64,000 nt of DNA from contig JBKBSO010000015.1 of NCBI GenBank assembly GCA_046291695.1, positions 1 to 64,000 of the forward strand, given 5' to 3'. The DNA is from PNNG01 sp046291695 (GTDB lineage: Bacteria > Bacteroidota > Bacteroidia > UBA7662). Shown in pieces: positions 17,659-27,258 of the stretch. The notes below the pieces were generated by a model. It saw only the letters and a program-made list of their open reading frames with translations, had not been told where the DNA came from and searched no databases. A program made the translations under genes and the position numbers. Each line of letters opens with the position of its first letter. Position 1 is the stretch's first letter.

Positions 17659-18432
17659 CTAACCCAAAAACTGCCCAATTTTTCGCAATGGCTTAAGGTA
17701 TCTGGTAAACCAATAAGGCCTCAAGCCATTTACCTCCCAAGCCTTCTGATCCATGGCATTGGCTGCCAATCTGTTTTTTATGGCTTTATTGCTCACCCCC
17801 CCAGTACGCATGCTGATGATCGTTTCGGGCAAATACGCCAATTTGAGTTCATTGCGGTGAATAAAACGTAGCATGAGCTCATAATCGGCTGCACTTCCCA
17901 TGTCGAGGCGGTAAGTACCCCATTGCTCATAAAAGCACTTACGTACAAAAAAACTAGGGTGCGGAGGCATCCAACCCCATAAAAAAGCGTGCTTTTTATA
18001 CGGCCCCGATTTCCATTTACGTACCACTCGTGCTTTTGCCTGCCCATCAACGTACTGTAAATCGGCATACAGCCCAGCTGCATTTTCATCTTCAAAACAG
18101 GCCGCTACTTTCGACAATACTTGTGGCCCGGTATAAAAATCATCGGCATTCAATAAGCCAATGATGCCCTCCTTGGCCAAGGAAATGCCTTTGTTCATGG
18201 CATCATACAGCCCGCTGTCTCTAGCGCTGTACCATTGGATATCTAAATATGGATGTTCAGCGATAAAATCAGCAACAAGCTTGGCTGTATTATCCGTAGA
18301 AGCCCCATCGATGATGAGATGTTCACGATCAGGCCAATCCTGTGCCGCCACGGAAGCCAAAGTATCTATAATCGTGGCTTCGCTATTGTAACACACGGTT
18401 ATGATGCTGATATGTGGCTTTGTGTGACTCAT
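17659..18432 (-). CDS. Family 2 glycosyltransferase
   Basis: 257 residues from ATG 18432, which overlaps the upstream gene's stop as ATGA; the frame extends further upstream but into that gene. GT-A fold: ISIITVCYNSEATI at the N-terminus, the nucleotide-sugar site LIIDGASTDNT, and the metal-binding region LLNADD. It resembles the family of the colanic/WcaA type. It is the last gene of a six-gene reverse-strand surface polysaccharide operon. The sugar transferred cannot be told. Confidence 0.9.
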   Translation of the reverse strand: MSHTKPHISIITVCYNSEATIIDTLASVAAQDWPDREHLIIDGASTDNTAKLVADFIAEHPYLDIQWYSARDSGLYDAMNKGISLAKEGIIGLLNADDFYTGPQVLSKVAACFEDENAAGLYADLQYVDGQAKARVVRKWKSGPYKKHAFLWGWMPPHPSFFVRKCFYEQWGTYRLDMGSAADYELMLRFIHRNELKLAYLPETIISMRTGGVSNKAIKNRLAANAMDQKAWEVNGLRPYWFTRYLKPLRKIGQFLG

Positions 18433-19136
18433 CGTGAAAGGGTACTCAAAAGCTGTATGGCCAAGCGGCATCGTAATTCGAGCTGCTGCCAAATACTGTA
18501 CTTACTTGGGTCGGAAGTAGTGCTGGCATTTCGCCCATGTCGCCGGTATAGCAACAATTGGTCGGGTATAAAATGGGTGCTAAACCAAGCCGCACCTATC
18601 AAGCCCAACCAAATATCGTGCATCGCAATCTTTTGAGGAAATGGCAATGCTTTTTGAAGCAATTCCCTCCTAAAGGCCATGCAACATCCCAAGTAGCTAT
18701 TCCTGACGAAATTGTTGATTAATCCGTTTTTACTGCCATGTAATGCATAAAACGAAGGGTGTATAATTACTAATGCTTCATCGGTAACTCTGCAGTCATG
18801 AATCACCAGGCTGTATTTTTTTAATGCCTCCAGCATAACCACCACCTTGTTTGGCAACCAAACATCATCTTGATCGGCCAAAAAAAGATAATTGCCCTGA
18901 GCTGCGCTTAAGGCGTATTCAAGATTATAGGATGGATGCCCCAAGCGTGGACCAGCGATTACCCGAATACGACTGTCGCCAAAACTTTCGATAAGATTCA
19001 GACTGTTATCTGTAGAACCATCATCAGAAATCACAACCTCATCGCTTTCATCGAGCTGCGAAAGTATCGATTCCAACTGGGCTCTAAGATAAGCGGCCCC
19101 ATTGTATACGGGCATACAAACGCTAATCCGTTTCAT
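18429..19136 (-). CDS. Family 2 glycosyltransferase, rhamnosyltransferase-like
   Basis: 235 residues. It begins ISVCMPVYNGAAYLRAQLESILSQ; VISDDGSTDNS is the nucleotide-binding motif and FLADQDDVW the DxD-type metal motif. This motif set resembles the alpha-1,3-rhamnosyltransferase group, but the donor is not certain. It overlaps the membrane ligase gene by 14 bp upstream and the next transferase by 4 bp downstream. Confidence 0.9.
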   Translation of the reverse strand: MKRISVCMPVYNGAAYLRAQLESILSQLDESDEVVISDDGSTDNSLNLIESFGDSRIRVIAGPRLGHPSYNLEYALSAAQGNYLFLADQDDVWLPNKVVVMLEALKKYSLVIHDCRVTDEALVIIHPSFYALHGSKNGLINNFVRNSYLGCCMAFRRELLQKALPFPQKIAMHDIWLGLIGAAWFSTHFIPDQLLLYRRHGRNASTTSDPSKYSIWQQLELRCRLAIQLLSTLSR

Positions 19137-20430
19137 GCTGCAATTTAGCAGGTTTGGCCAGCAATCGAAGCCCCAAAAGGGAAATGCTGAGCATACCTAA
19201 TCCCAGCGGACTATTGATAAAGGGATTGATGAGGGAAATACCGAAAAAGAACTGGCTTGCGCAAAAAAGGACAAAGGCATCCGAACGATAGTCTACCCGC
19301 ACCAAACTATTTCCATTGGCCCTGTAAAAGCCAATACACAACTGCCAAAAGAGCCACCCCCAAACCACAAGGCCCGGCAAGCCTTGCTTATGAAAAATTT
19401 CGAGAAACGACATTTCCATATGAATCGGCTTGGAGGGAACTCCCTGTCCAAACCCATGACCCAAGAACAAAGAGGTTAAGCTAACTTCCCTGGCCACCTC
19501 TTCGAACATGATAAGTCGACTCGATATAGAAGGTTCACGACCTTCGAAGCCTTGCGAAAAACGAGCGCTTAAATCCCGTTGCCAGGGTTTGAGTTCCTGC
19601 GCTTGGTAGGCCGCCTTATAAGCATCCAAACTGGCTTGCTGTTCCCTAAAGGTTTGTGTTTCTAACTGGGCTACAAAAAGACCCAAGGCATAAATACTTA
19701 GGATCATAAACGCCATAGAAAGCCACCCGAGCACACTTTTACGGTTATAAATGAGCACATATATCGCCAAAAAACAAAAAAGCAAGAGCCATAAACCTCG
19801 TGTGAATGTAAACAATACGGCCAAGTACATCAAGCCAATTATAACGTATTTGAGTTTGCCTGCTTGCTGCATCCAAAAAAAGATACCCACCGGAATAAAC
19901 ACAAAACCTTTATAAAAAAAACCCAAATTTCCTCTGAAACTGAATTCGTCAGTAGGTCCCAGGCGCAAATACATTTGCCAGCCGTCGATCAGATTCGACT
20001 TCCATACGATAAGTAAAACCAAATAAGCCACCGTAAGCAAAGCAGTTCCCCAGCGCATATACTTCTTAATGGCCTGTAAATGGCTGTAATCACTTAATTG
20101 ACTCGCAAAAAAGAGCAAATTAGCCCAATAAAGTAATGGTTTGATATCGGTAAAAATTGCTTTGAAATCACTTCCATTATTCCAACCTATGAAGGCCGAA
20201 AAGGCCGAAACAGCAGCCAAACTTCCCAATAGCGTCCAATGCCAGCTACTGGCTTTAAAGGTGCCACGGGCAATATCCGTCCAAATCACCAATTGGGTCA
20301 ATCCAAACAACAACATGCGCAAGGTCATCGGACCCATTTCCAATAACCGACCACCACCACCTAAAATAAGTTCGGTGAGTGTAACCATAAGTAATAGTTG
20401 GCGCCAGTTTGTTGGTGAGTTAGTCATCAT
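19123..20430 (-). CDS. O-antigen ligase/polymerase-like membrane protein
   Basis: 435 residues with about ten to twelve hydrophobic helices and a large loop near residues 250-340 (AYQAQELKPWQRDLSARFSQGFEGREPSISSRL). The topology and the loop resemble the WaaL/Wzy O-antigen ligase superfamily, followed by a conserved-looking FLGHGFGQG motif. It would join or polymerise lipid-linked glycans in the inner membrane. It sits in the middle of the glycosyltransferase operon with overlaps on both sides. Ligase and polymerase cannot be distinguished here. Confidence 0.8.
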   Translation of the reverse strand: MMTNSPTNWRQLLLMVTLTELILGGGGRLLEMGPMTLRMLLFGLTQLVIWTDIARGTFKASSWHWTLLGSLAAVSAFSAFIGWNNGSDFKAIFTDIKPLLYWANLLFFASQLSDYSHLQAIKKYMRWGTALLTVAYLVLLIVWKSNLIDGWQMYLRLGPTDEFSFRGNLGFFYKGFVFIPVGIFFWMQQAGKLKYVIIGLMYLAVLFTFTRGLWLLLFCFLAIYVLIYNRKSVLGWLSMAFMILSIYALGLFVAQLETQTFREQQASLDAYKAAYQAQELKPWQRDLSARFSQGFEGREPSISSRLIMFEEVAREVSLTSLFLGHGFGQGVPSKPIHMEMSFLEIFHKQGLPGLVVWGWLFWQLCIGFYRANGNSLVRVDYRSDAFVLFCASQFFFGISLINPFINSPLGLGMLSISLLGLRLLAKPAKLQHETD

Positions 20431-21242
20431 ATGCGAAAATCTCGCAAAAGTACATTAAAAAACTTAAGGCTTCGGTATCGAAAGCTTAGGAGTAATGCCC
20501 GCCAAGTTGTCCAAAAAGCCATTGACCAGGCAGGGCCGTCTGCTTTTAAGAAGGCCGTTGCATCGCGGCAATACTGGCGAAAGCGTTGCAAACGTTGCTC
20601 CTGATTGGCTTTTTCGGCACCTGAGAGCTGATGGGCTATGTCAAAATCGCATAAACACGCCTGCGGAAACGACTTGCGAAATCTATGCAAAAAGGCCAGG
20701 TCACTAAAATCGAGCTGCACCTGCTCATCATGCCCGCCAGTTTGCACATAAGCTTTGGTACTTACCATCATGCCCGCATTGATTGGCGCGTAGTGATACA
20801 AGCTAAAGCTGCCCGTTGGAAAAGGTTTGGCAGGCCAAGTTCGGCCCAACCTTAGGCGTGAGGGCGAAAGTAAGGCTGCTTCTGCCGGAATACGAGGAAC
20901 AAAAAGCACTTGTTCGGGATACTGCTCCATGGCTGTTTTATAGGATTCGAACCAATTATCCGGAAAAACCGAATCCTGATCGAGCAATAAAATCCAACTT
21001 AAGGACCGGCTTGCAGCCAAGGCCGCAGCACGCAGGTAGGCCGCACTCACGCCCCGATTTTCGGGATGGTGTTCATAGTGTACGTTTGCATCGGGCGTTA
21101 CAGAGGCCGGACTATTATCGTACACCAGCCAATGCATGTGTGAGGCCGCGTGAGAACGCTGTAAACTCTTCCAACTACTGCATTGCCGATAGTCTGTTTT
21201 GTAACAAACCAGTACAGCCAAAATATCGCCTGGCAAAATCAT
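20427..21242 (-). CDS. Family 2 glycosyltransferase, WbbL/rhamnosyl-like
   Basis: 271 residues. The N-terminus ILAVLVCYKTD, the HWLVYDNSPAS motif, NRGVSAAYLRAAALA and WILLLDQDS are typical of the rhamnosyltransferase (RfbF-like) branch. It overlaps the ligase-like gene by 4 bp (ATGA) and is 3 bp from the upstream transferase gene. The acceptor is unknown. Confidence 0.88.
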   Translation of the reverse strand: MILPGDILAVLVCYKTDYRQCSSWKSLQRSHAASHMHWLVYDNSPASVTPDANVHYEHHPENRGVSAAYLRAAALAASRSLSWILLLDQDSVFPDNWFESYKTAMEQYPEQVLFVPRIPAEAALLSPSRLRLGRTWPAKPFPTGSFSLYHYAPINAGMMVSTKAYVQTGGHDEQVQLDFSDLAFLHRFRKSFPQACLCDFDIAHQLSGAEKANQEQRLQRFRQYCRDATAFLKADGPAWSMAFWTTWRALLLSFRYRSLKFFNVLLRDFRI

Positions 21243-21245
21243 GCC

Positions 21246-22142
21246 TCAAATATGGCAATAAGCACGCAAAAGCCAGTAATAATAACGACGGCCTTCGCGC
21301 TTGGCAAGTTCGTGAGCCAGCAGTTTACGGGCTTCCCTAAACCTTCCTGCCACCACAAGTTGGCTAGCCTGACCAACCAATTGTCGGGCAAGGTAATTGT
21401 AAAGCGACTGCTTAACAGTAGGACTTGCCTCCTCACCCAAAGCATAAAGCCTGAGAATAAAGGGCCATACCGTACCCAAAGTCGCTTGTTGGGTAGCCAT
21501 ATTCGGTGCATCCTGATAATAAACGGCAAGTGCTTGGTTATACAAGGCAACCGGATACTTCAAGGCGATTCTCGCCCATACATCCTGATCTTCGCCTATG
21601 GTTTCGCCCAAAGGGAAAGCAACCACCGATTCAAAGACCTGTGCCGGGATACAAACTGATGAAGCCGTCGCCAACATATCCCCCCTACTAACCAAGTCGA
21701 AATACGAACTAAGCTTCCCATAACTGAAGTTTTCGAGTCCTGGGTGCAAAGGTGAGCGATCAACTTGACCATGCCTGAAAACATAATTGGTTGCATACCA
21801 ACCACAATCCGGAAATTCAGCAATCAGCTGGGCAATTCGGGACAAAAAATCAGGTTCCCAACTGTCGTCGGCATCCAAAAAGCATAAATACTCCCCCTTG
21901 GCCTTTTCAATCCCTAAATTCCGGGCAGCCGATACCCCTTTAACCGGCTGCTGCAAAAGTTGAAGCCCGGCCATTACAAACTTACGCACAAGTTCTGGTC
22001 CCTGATCAGTGCTACCATTATCCACTACCAGCACCTCAAACGGCTTCAATCGCTGGTTTTGTAGGCTTTTTAGTGTTCTTTCGATGCTGGCTTCTTTGTT
22101 AAATAGCGGAATAATTACACTAAACCGAATTCCATCAGACAT
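21246..22142 (-). CDS. Family 2 glycosyltransferase
   Basis: 298 residues from ATG 22142 (MSDGIRFSVIIPLFNKE). The frame opens 27 bp earlier, but the later start leaves an 8-bp overlap instead of 35 bp with the preceding gene. Motifs: FSVIIPLFNKEASIERTL, VVDNGSTDQG and CFLDADDSWEPD. A helical tail (~240-298) follows. It belongs to the polysaccharide operon; specificity is unknown. Confidence 0.9.
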   Translation of the reverse strand: MSDGIRFSVIIPLFNKEASIERTLKSLQNQRLKPFEVLVVDNGSTDQGPELVRKFVMAGLQLLQQPVKGVSAARNLGIEKAKGEYLCFLDADDSWEPDFLSRIAQLIAEFPDCGWYATNYVFRHGQVDRSPLHPGLENFSYGKLSSYFDLVSRGDMLATASSVCIPAQVFESVVAFPLGETIGEDQDVWARIALKYPVALYNQALAVYYQDAPNMATQQATLGTVWPFILRLYALGEEASPTVKQSLYNYLARQLVGQASQLVVAGRFREARKLLAHELAKREGRRYYYWLLRAYCHI

Positions 22143-23016
22143 ACCAGACCTCCCTGGCAGATCGGGCAAAATGTGAGGATTTACCCATTAAAAAACGTGA
22201 ACCATAATAAAGACTCAAGGCAAAGCGCGCATACCAAGCGGCAAGGCGGCCATATACCTTTTGATAATACAGTATTCGGCTGCTTTCAAAAATTCTGATC
22301 TTTAGCGGATGAAGTTTATACAAGTCGGATGTGCTGTAATGGGTGATCGAAGGACCTTGAATCAAGACCCGCTTATAGCCCGCCTTCATTACCCGGTATT
22401 GCCATTCTGTTTCTTCGTAATACAAAAAGAACGAAGGATCAAAGCCACCGGTTTCTTCCCAAAGTTTGCGCGGAAACGCTAAATCAGCCCCAGAAACATA
22501 ATCAACTTCGATATAATCCTTAACCAATCGGCTTTGCAGGCGATAAGGAAAAAGTCGTGATGGAAATAATTCAAGTACCAGCTGAATCAGGCTAGGAAAA
22601 TTACCGGCACTAATGTCGGGCCTTCCTGCGCTATCGAGCAGTTGAAAACCTGCAACGCCTACCTCCTTGTGTGCGTCATCATTAAAAAAATCTAACAGCG
22701 CTTGCAGTACATCGCCGTGAACTACGGTATCTGGATTTAGTAAAAAGACATAGTCACCCCGAGCCTCTTGCAACCCCAAAATATTGGCCCGGCCAAAACC
22801 CAAATTACTTCCAGAAGCAAGCAATTTAACTTCTGGAAACAAGCGCTCCAACATGCTCACGCTCTCATCCGTTGAAGCATTATCTACCACAATCAGCTCG
22901 TCTCTATCGGCCTGCAAATACGGCCTCAAACTAAACAAGCAGTTATGCAGCAGTTCACAACAATTGTAGCTTACCACAATGATGCTGAGCAGGGGTTTAT
23001 GGTTCGAATTCTTCAA
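22135..23016 (-). CDS. Family 2 glycosyltransferase, WbbL-type, first gene of operon
   Basis: 293 residues from a TTG start (no ATG is available before the IIVVSYN strand). Features are LSIIVVSYNCCELL, VVDNASTDES, GFGRANILGLQEARGDYVFLLNPDT and FFLYYEETEWQYR, the last being the E-E/D-W motif of WbbL-like rhamnosyltransferases. It leads the reverse operon that ends at 17659. The 282-bp upstream gap must contain the operon promoter, but no exact TAnnTTTG box was seen. Confidence 0.9.
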   Translation of the reverse strand: MKNSNHKPLLSIIVVSYNCCELLHNCLFSLRPYLQADRDELIVVDNASTDESVSMLERLFPEVKLLASGSNLGFGRANILGLQEARGDYVFLLNPDTVVHGDVLQALLDFFNDDAHKEVGVAGFQLLDSAGRPDISAGNFPSLIQLVLELFPSRLFPYRLQSRLVKDYIEVDYVSGADLAFPRKLWEETGGFDPSFFLYYEETEWQYRVMKAGYKRVLIQGPSITHYSTSDLYKLHPLKIRIFESSRILYYQKVYGRLAAWYARFALSLYYGSRFLMGKSSHFARSAREVWYV

Positions 23017-23155
23017 GTTTATCGGGATTACTTGTCCATTAGATTTCCAGAGATTTAAATTTGCGTATTTACCCTTCAGAATATGTCCGAAAGTTAATGC
23101 TTAGCGGCTTTACATAATAATCTTACAGCGCCAAAAGCTGGCAAATAGTGTGTTG

Positions 23156-23176
23156 TTTACATAAAAATAATGTAAA
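23156..23176. promoter_or_regulatory. Palindrome TTTACAT-n7-ATGTAAA in divergent gap
   Basis: A perfect 7-bp inverted repeat with an AT-rich spacer, located in the gap between the polysaccharide operon and the DUF456 gene. It could be an operator for either direction; this is inferred from symmetry and place only. Confidence 0.35.
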
Positions 23177-23298
23177 GGTAAAAACCGAACAGCCAGGCAC
23201 AAGCCATGTATTTAAGGCCTTCAGCCTTTCCATTTACCAAAAGCACGCATTTGCAAGCCAAAATGCTTAAATTCAACCTGCAAAACACAAAGCATCAA

Positions 23299-23769
23299 AT
23301 GGATACCATCTGGCTCATACTGGCCTTTTTGTTAGCATTAGGGGGGATAGCAGGGAGTTTTTTGCCTGTAATACCCGGCCCTCCTGTGGCCTTCGCTGGG
23401 TTGGCCATACTCAAACTTTCTGAGGCTTATGCACCCGACGATCATTTGCTGGGCGCACATTTGCTTGCTGCCCTTGCCATTACGTTGCTCGACTATTACG
23501 TACCGATTGCAGGCACCAAAAAAATGGGAGGCAGTACTTCCGCCAGCCGGGGAGCCGCCATTGGCTTGGTGCTGGGGCTTTTTGCCGGCCCGTTGGGCAT
23601 AGTCATCGGTCCATTTATAGGGGCCCTCCTGGCTGAAATGATTGTAGGTAGGCCAGTGCCTTTAGCTTTAAAAGCCGCCATTGGGGCATTTTTAGGCTTT
23701 TTAACGGGGGTAATCATGAAGTTTGCTTATGCTTGCGTAGTAATTTTTCACATTTTTCAGCAAATCTAA
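23299..23769 (+). CDS. DUF456 membrane protein
   Basis: 156 residues from ATG 23299 (MDTIWLILAFLLALGGI); the frame is open further upstream but without family similarity. Small membrane protein with a glycine-rich, duplicated pattern of helices: GSFLPVIPGPPVAFAGLAIL, SRGAAIGLVLGLFAGPLGIVIGPFIGALLAEM. This is the DUF456 signature, and the function of the family is unknown. It is followed 65 bp later by the lipoprotein operon, but co-transcription is not certain. Confidence 0.88.
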   Translation: MDTIWLILAFLLALGGIAGSFLPVIPGPPVAFAGLAILKLSEAYAPDDHLLGAHLLAALAITLLDYYVPIAGTKKMGGSTSASRGAAIGLVLGLFAGPLGIVIGPFIGALLAEMIVGRPVPLALKAAIGAFLGFLTGVIMKFAYACVVIFHIFQQI

Positions 23770-23834
23770 CTTCAGTTGGTACAATACTTGTTTTAGGGTG
23801 ACAAGCTGATTATTCGTGCCCAATTACTATTTTT

Positions 23835-25244
23835 ATGAGCCCAATGAACCACTACCTTAAGCTTCTGCTTCTTTGCTTAACTGCAGTATTTTTAATTGCC
23901 TGCTCTCCTAGCCGTTCTTTTACTAAAAAGGCCAATAAATTAGCCGCTGCCGGTTTGCACGATGAGGCCAGTTTGGCTTATATGCAGGCATTGGGCTACG
24001 ACCGTACCAACATTGACGCACGTATTGGCTTACGTACTTCTGCACAGCTTGCCCTAAACAACTATCTTGATCGCTTTTATCGGGCACACGGACAACAACA
24101 ATACAAAGAATCAGTATATGCCTTCATTCGTGCCGAAAAATTTTATCAGGATGTTTCGGCTTTCAACATTGAGCTTGAAATGCCTACCTACTACAAACAA
24201 GCGTATGAAGAAGACCTTGAAATATACCTAAACGGCCTGTATGAAGAGGGGTCGCGGCTTATGGTCGCACAAAAATTCAGTGAATCAGAAGGTATTTTCA
24301 GAGAGATCAACACGCTAAAGCCAGGATTCAGGGATGTAGGAAGTCTCAAAAAAATGTCAATCATCATTCCGGCCTATGATGCTGGCCGTAAACAGTTCGA
24401 AGCGGAAAACTATCGAAGAGCACACGGCTATTTCGAGGAGGTATTCAAGCTGGAGCCAAATTACAAGGATGTTGCAGAATTAAGGCGGGTATCGCGTGAA
24501 AGGGCCACCCTTACTGTTGCAGTAATGCCTTTTGAGAACAGCAACGCATACAGCTACTCTACCAATCTTACCAGCTTTATTGTAAGTGAATTGTCTAGAG
24601 CCAACAACGATTTTCTGGTGATCATCGACCGCGAGCACACCGAAAAAATTCTTAGAGAGCAGAAATTCAGCCTGCAGTTTGGAGGCGAGCAGAGCAATAC
24701 CCTGCGCGCCGGTGAACTCATGGGAGCCAGGCTCCTGCTTACAGGTCGGATTTTAGACATGGGCATTTCGAACCCTACCATAAGCCACAAAGAAAAAACC
24801 GGCTATGAATCTTACCGAGAACGGATTTACAATGCCGAAAAAAAACGTAACGAAACAATAACCCGCTACCGTAAAGTAATGTATTCGGAATTCAATGGCT
24901 CCAGTGCCGTACGCTTAAAAGTGCAGTACCAGCTCATTTCTGCCGAATCAGGCACGGTATTACTGTCGGATGTCTTTGAAGAGCGTCTCGAAGACGAAGT
25001 ACGTTACATCAGCTACGAAGGGAACGCCGCCAATCTGTTTGCCGGCACCTGGAGGTCACGTACTGAGCCTCACCCCAGTGATCGCGTGCTCACCTCTTTT
25101 TCGCAAAAACGAGAAGTGGATCAACTGGTGAATGGCAAACGCGATTTCCGCCCCATGAACGATATGCTGGTGGATGTGCAAAGCCGCATCAGTTCACAAA
25201 TGGCCAATCAGCTAGTTCAATTTGAAATGCAACGCGCCCAATGA
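23835..25244 (+). CDS. CsgG-like lipoprotein with repeat N-terminal region
   Basis: 469 residues. Lipoprotein signal with lipobox LIAC near residue 23. Residues ~25-220 are helical and TPR-like (KKANKLAAAGLHDEASLAYMQAL). From ~225 a CsgG/LpoB-like domain begins (TLTVAVMPFENSNAYSYSTNLTSFIVSELSRANNDFLVIIDREHTEKILREQ), with GELMGARLLLTGRI, then a long inserted basic segment. CsgG relatives form outer-membrane secretion pores or regulate cell-wall enzymes from the outer membrane. The stop overlaps the next lipoprotein gene (ATGA), so the two are co-translated. Confidence 0.85.
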   Translation: MSPMNHYLKLLLLCLTAVFLIACSPSRSFTKKANKLAAAGLHDEASLAYMQALGYDRTNIDARIGLRTSAQLALNNYLDRFYRAHGQQQYKESVYAFIRAEKFYQDVSAFNIELEMPTYYKQAYEEDLEIYLNGLYEEGSRLMVAQKFSESEGIFREINTLKPGFRDVGSLKKMSIIIPAYDAGRKQFEAENYRRAHGYFEEVFKLEPNYKDVAELRRVSRERATLTVAVMPFENSNAYSYSTNLTSFIVSELSRANNDFLVIIDREHTEKILREQKFSLQFGGEQSNTLRAGELMGARLLLTGRILDMGISNPTISHKEKTGYESYRERIYNAEKKRNETITRYRKVMYSEFNGSSAVRLKVQYQLISAESGTVLLSDVFEERLEDEVRYISYEGNAANLFAGTWRSRTEPHPSDRVLTSFSQKREVDQLVNGKRDFRPMNDMLVDVQSRISSQMANQLVQFEMQRAQ

Positions 25245-26623
25245 ACAAGTACCTCTATATCGCCCTGCTTGTTTTGGCGGCTTCATGCAGCTCTAAAACC
25301 AGCCCCCATACACAGCAAGTTGCAGAACGGCCCGATTGGGTAAAACAACGCCCCATAAGTTCAGCATATTATATCGGAATAGGGGTAAGTCGCAAAATAA
25401 ACGGGGGCTTCGACCATATGGAACAAGCCCGAAAAAATGCCGTAAATGATCTGGTTGGACAAATCCAGGTGAATATTCAAGCCAATTCTATTCAGTCGCA
25501 ACTCGAACGTAACCGGGTGTTCTCCGATGAGTTTCGCTCCTTTACCCGCTTATCTTCCAATGTGGCCATCGAAGATTATGAAATTGTAGATAGCTGGCAA
25601 AACGAGCACGAATACTGGGTATATTACCGACTGTCAGTAGCCGATTACCAACGGCAAAAACAACGTCGTATGCAATTGGCCATCGATCAGAGTTTAGATG
25701 CCTTCGGACGTGCAAGGGCCGAAGAACAAGCCGGAAATCTGATGGGGGCTTACGATTTTTATTTCAGGGCACTCGAAGCCGTGAAAGCCTATACCGGCGA
25801 ACCCCTTCAATATACCCAGCCCGATGGTCAGCAGCATTTTTTAGGAAACGATTTGCTACAATCCGTTAATCAATTATCCCGTGATATCGCCATACGGGTA
25901 AATCAACGCAACTTGAAAGCACGTATCGGACAGTCAATTGCAGAAGAAATCTTGATTACCGTGTCTTATCCAAGGATAAATGGCGAACCTTTACGTAATT
26001 TCCCATTAAATATTCGCTTTTCGCAAGGAGCTGGCACAATAGTTGGGAATACCAGTACCGATGAAAATGGCATATGCCGCATACGCATTGCCAATATTGC
26101 TGCACGAGACGCGCTGCAGGAAATTTTGATCAGCCCCGATCTCGAAGGTCAATTCCGAAACGATCGTTCACGCCAAATTTGGCTGAATGTGATCGACCCA
26201 CAGGCCTTACCTCGCGAAAAGGTCATCATCGAAGTAAGCCGGCCCGTAATGCAGATCATGGCAAACGAACTGGCGTATGGCAAACCCCTATCTCAGGCTT
26301 TGTTGCAATCGGCGGCCAAACAAAGATTATCGCGCGAAGGCATTCGTTTTACTGAACGCGCAGATGGCGTAGATTATCGCTTAATCATTGAAGCCGATGT
26401 ACGTCAGGGGACTGTAAACAGCGGGATGTACACGGCCTTACTCGATATAAAATTGTCGCTGATAGACGATCAGGGCAACCAAAAATACAGTCAAAACCTC
26501 AGTGGCATCCGGGGTGTTCAACTCGATTATCAACGGGCTGCCGAAGCCGCATATCGCAGGGCCGCCGAAGACTTGGAGCTCACTGTAATACCAAAAATGT
26601 TAAACGTAATTTATAACCTTTAA
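25241..26623 (+). CDS. LPP20-like lipoprotein
   Basis: 460 residues. Lipoprotein signal (MNKYLYIALLVLAASC, Cys16). Residues ~30-150 resemble the LPP20 fold (PDWVKQRP...YYIGIGVS...EQARKNAVNDLVGQIQVNIQ), found in Helicobacter Lpp20 and in partners of CsgG-like proteins. The C-terminal ~180 residues contain a carboxypeptidase-like or Ig-like strand pattern (GTIVGNTSTDENGICRIRI) and a second alternating domain. It overlaps the CsgG-like gene by 4 bp, and a third lipoprotein gene follows 11 bp later. A common outer-membrane complex is inference from this arrangement. Confidence 0.82.
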   Translation: MNKYLYIALLVLAASCSSKTSPHTQQVAERPDWVKQRPISSAYYIGIGVSRKINGGFDHMEQARKNAVNDLVGQIQVNIQANSIQSQLERNRVFSDEFRSFTRLSSNVAIEDYEIVDSWQNEHEYWVYYRLSVADYQRQKQRRMQLAIDQSLDAFGRARAEEQAGNLMGAYDFYFRALEAVKAYTGEPLQYTQPDGQQHFLGNDLLQSVNQLSRDIAIRVNQRNLKARIGQSIAEEILITVSYPRINGEPLRNFPLNIRFSQGAGTIVGNTSTDENGICRIRIANIAARDALQEILISPDLEGQFRNDRSRQIWLNVIDPQALPREKVIIEVSRPVMQIMANELAYGKPLSQALLQSAAKQRLSREGIRFTERADGVDYRLIIEADVRQGTVNSGMYTALLDIKLSLIDDQGNQKYSQNLSGIRGVQLDYQRAAEAAYRRAAEDLELTVIPKMLNVIYNL

Positions 26624-26634
26624 AATCGAATATC

Positions 26635-27237
26635 ATGAAACGTAACATCCTGTTCAAAGGCACAATGGTCGTACTGGCCTTAGGCTTGGCATTTGCGGGA
26701 AGCAGCTGCAAAAGCAAAAAAAACACCGATAAGGTGATCACTCCTGCCTCTGAAGGCGAAATCGAAATCAAGCTCTATTGTTCTGGTGAAGAGTATTTCA
26801 GCACCAAGGAAAATTTCAGGGCAAATGCAGTAGGGGAAAGCATGGATCAAAACACCTCTAAGCGCAAAGCCCTGAATGAAGCCCGCACCCAGTTGGCCTC
26901 ATCTATTCAAACCACCATCAAGGCAACTACCGATAACTACGTGAATTCACGTGAGTTCAACAACAAGGAAGAAGTGCTGGAGCGTTTTGAGTCACTAAGC
27001 CGGGAAGTAGTCAACCAACAACTCAATGGTACCCGTACTATTTGTGAGCGACTCACCAAAACCCCACAAGGCACCTTCAAAACCTATATTGCCATAGAGT
27101 TGGCCTCCGAAGAAATGCTGAAGAGCATGAATGATCGGCTGAGTCGCGACGAAAGACTGCGTATCGATTACGACTATGAGAAATTCAAAGAAACCTTTGA
27201 CAAAGAAATGGAAAAGTTCGAACGTTCACGGAATTAA
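26635..27237 (+). CDS. Short LPP20-like lipoprotein
   Basis: 200 residues. Lipoprotein signal ending GSSC (residue ~25). The sequence FRANAVGESMDQNTSKRKALNEARTQLASSIQTTIKATTDNYV matches the LPP20-type pattern of the preceding gene, so the two are probably related. The C-terminus is a charged helix (FDKEMEKFERSRN). It ends the three-lipoprotein operon, directly before a strong terminator. Confidence 0.8.
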   Translation: MKRNILFKGTMVVLALGLAFAGSSCKSKKNTDKVITPASEGEIEIKLYCSGEEYFSTKENFRANAVGESMDQNTSKRKALNEARTQLASSIQTTIKATTDNYVNSREFNNKEEVLERFESLSREVVNQQLNGTRTICERLTKTPQGTFKTYIAIELASEEMLKSMNDRLSRDERLRIDYDYEKFKETFDKEMEKFERSRN

Positions 27238-27258
27238 ACGCTAAGGAAAATACATCAC

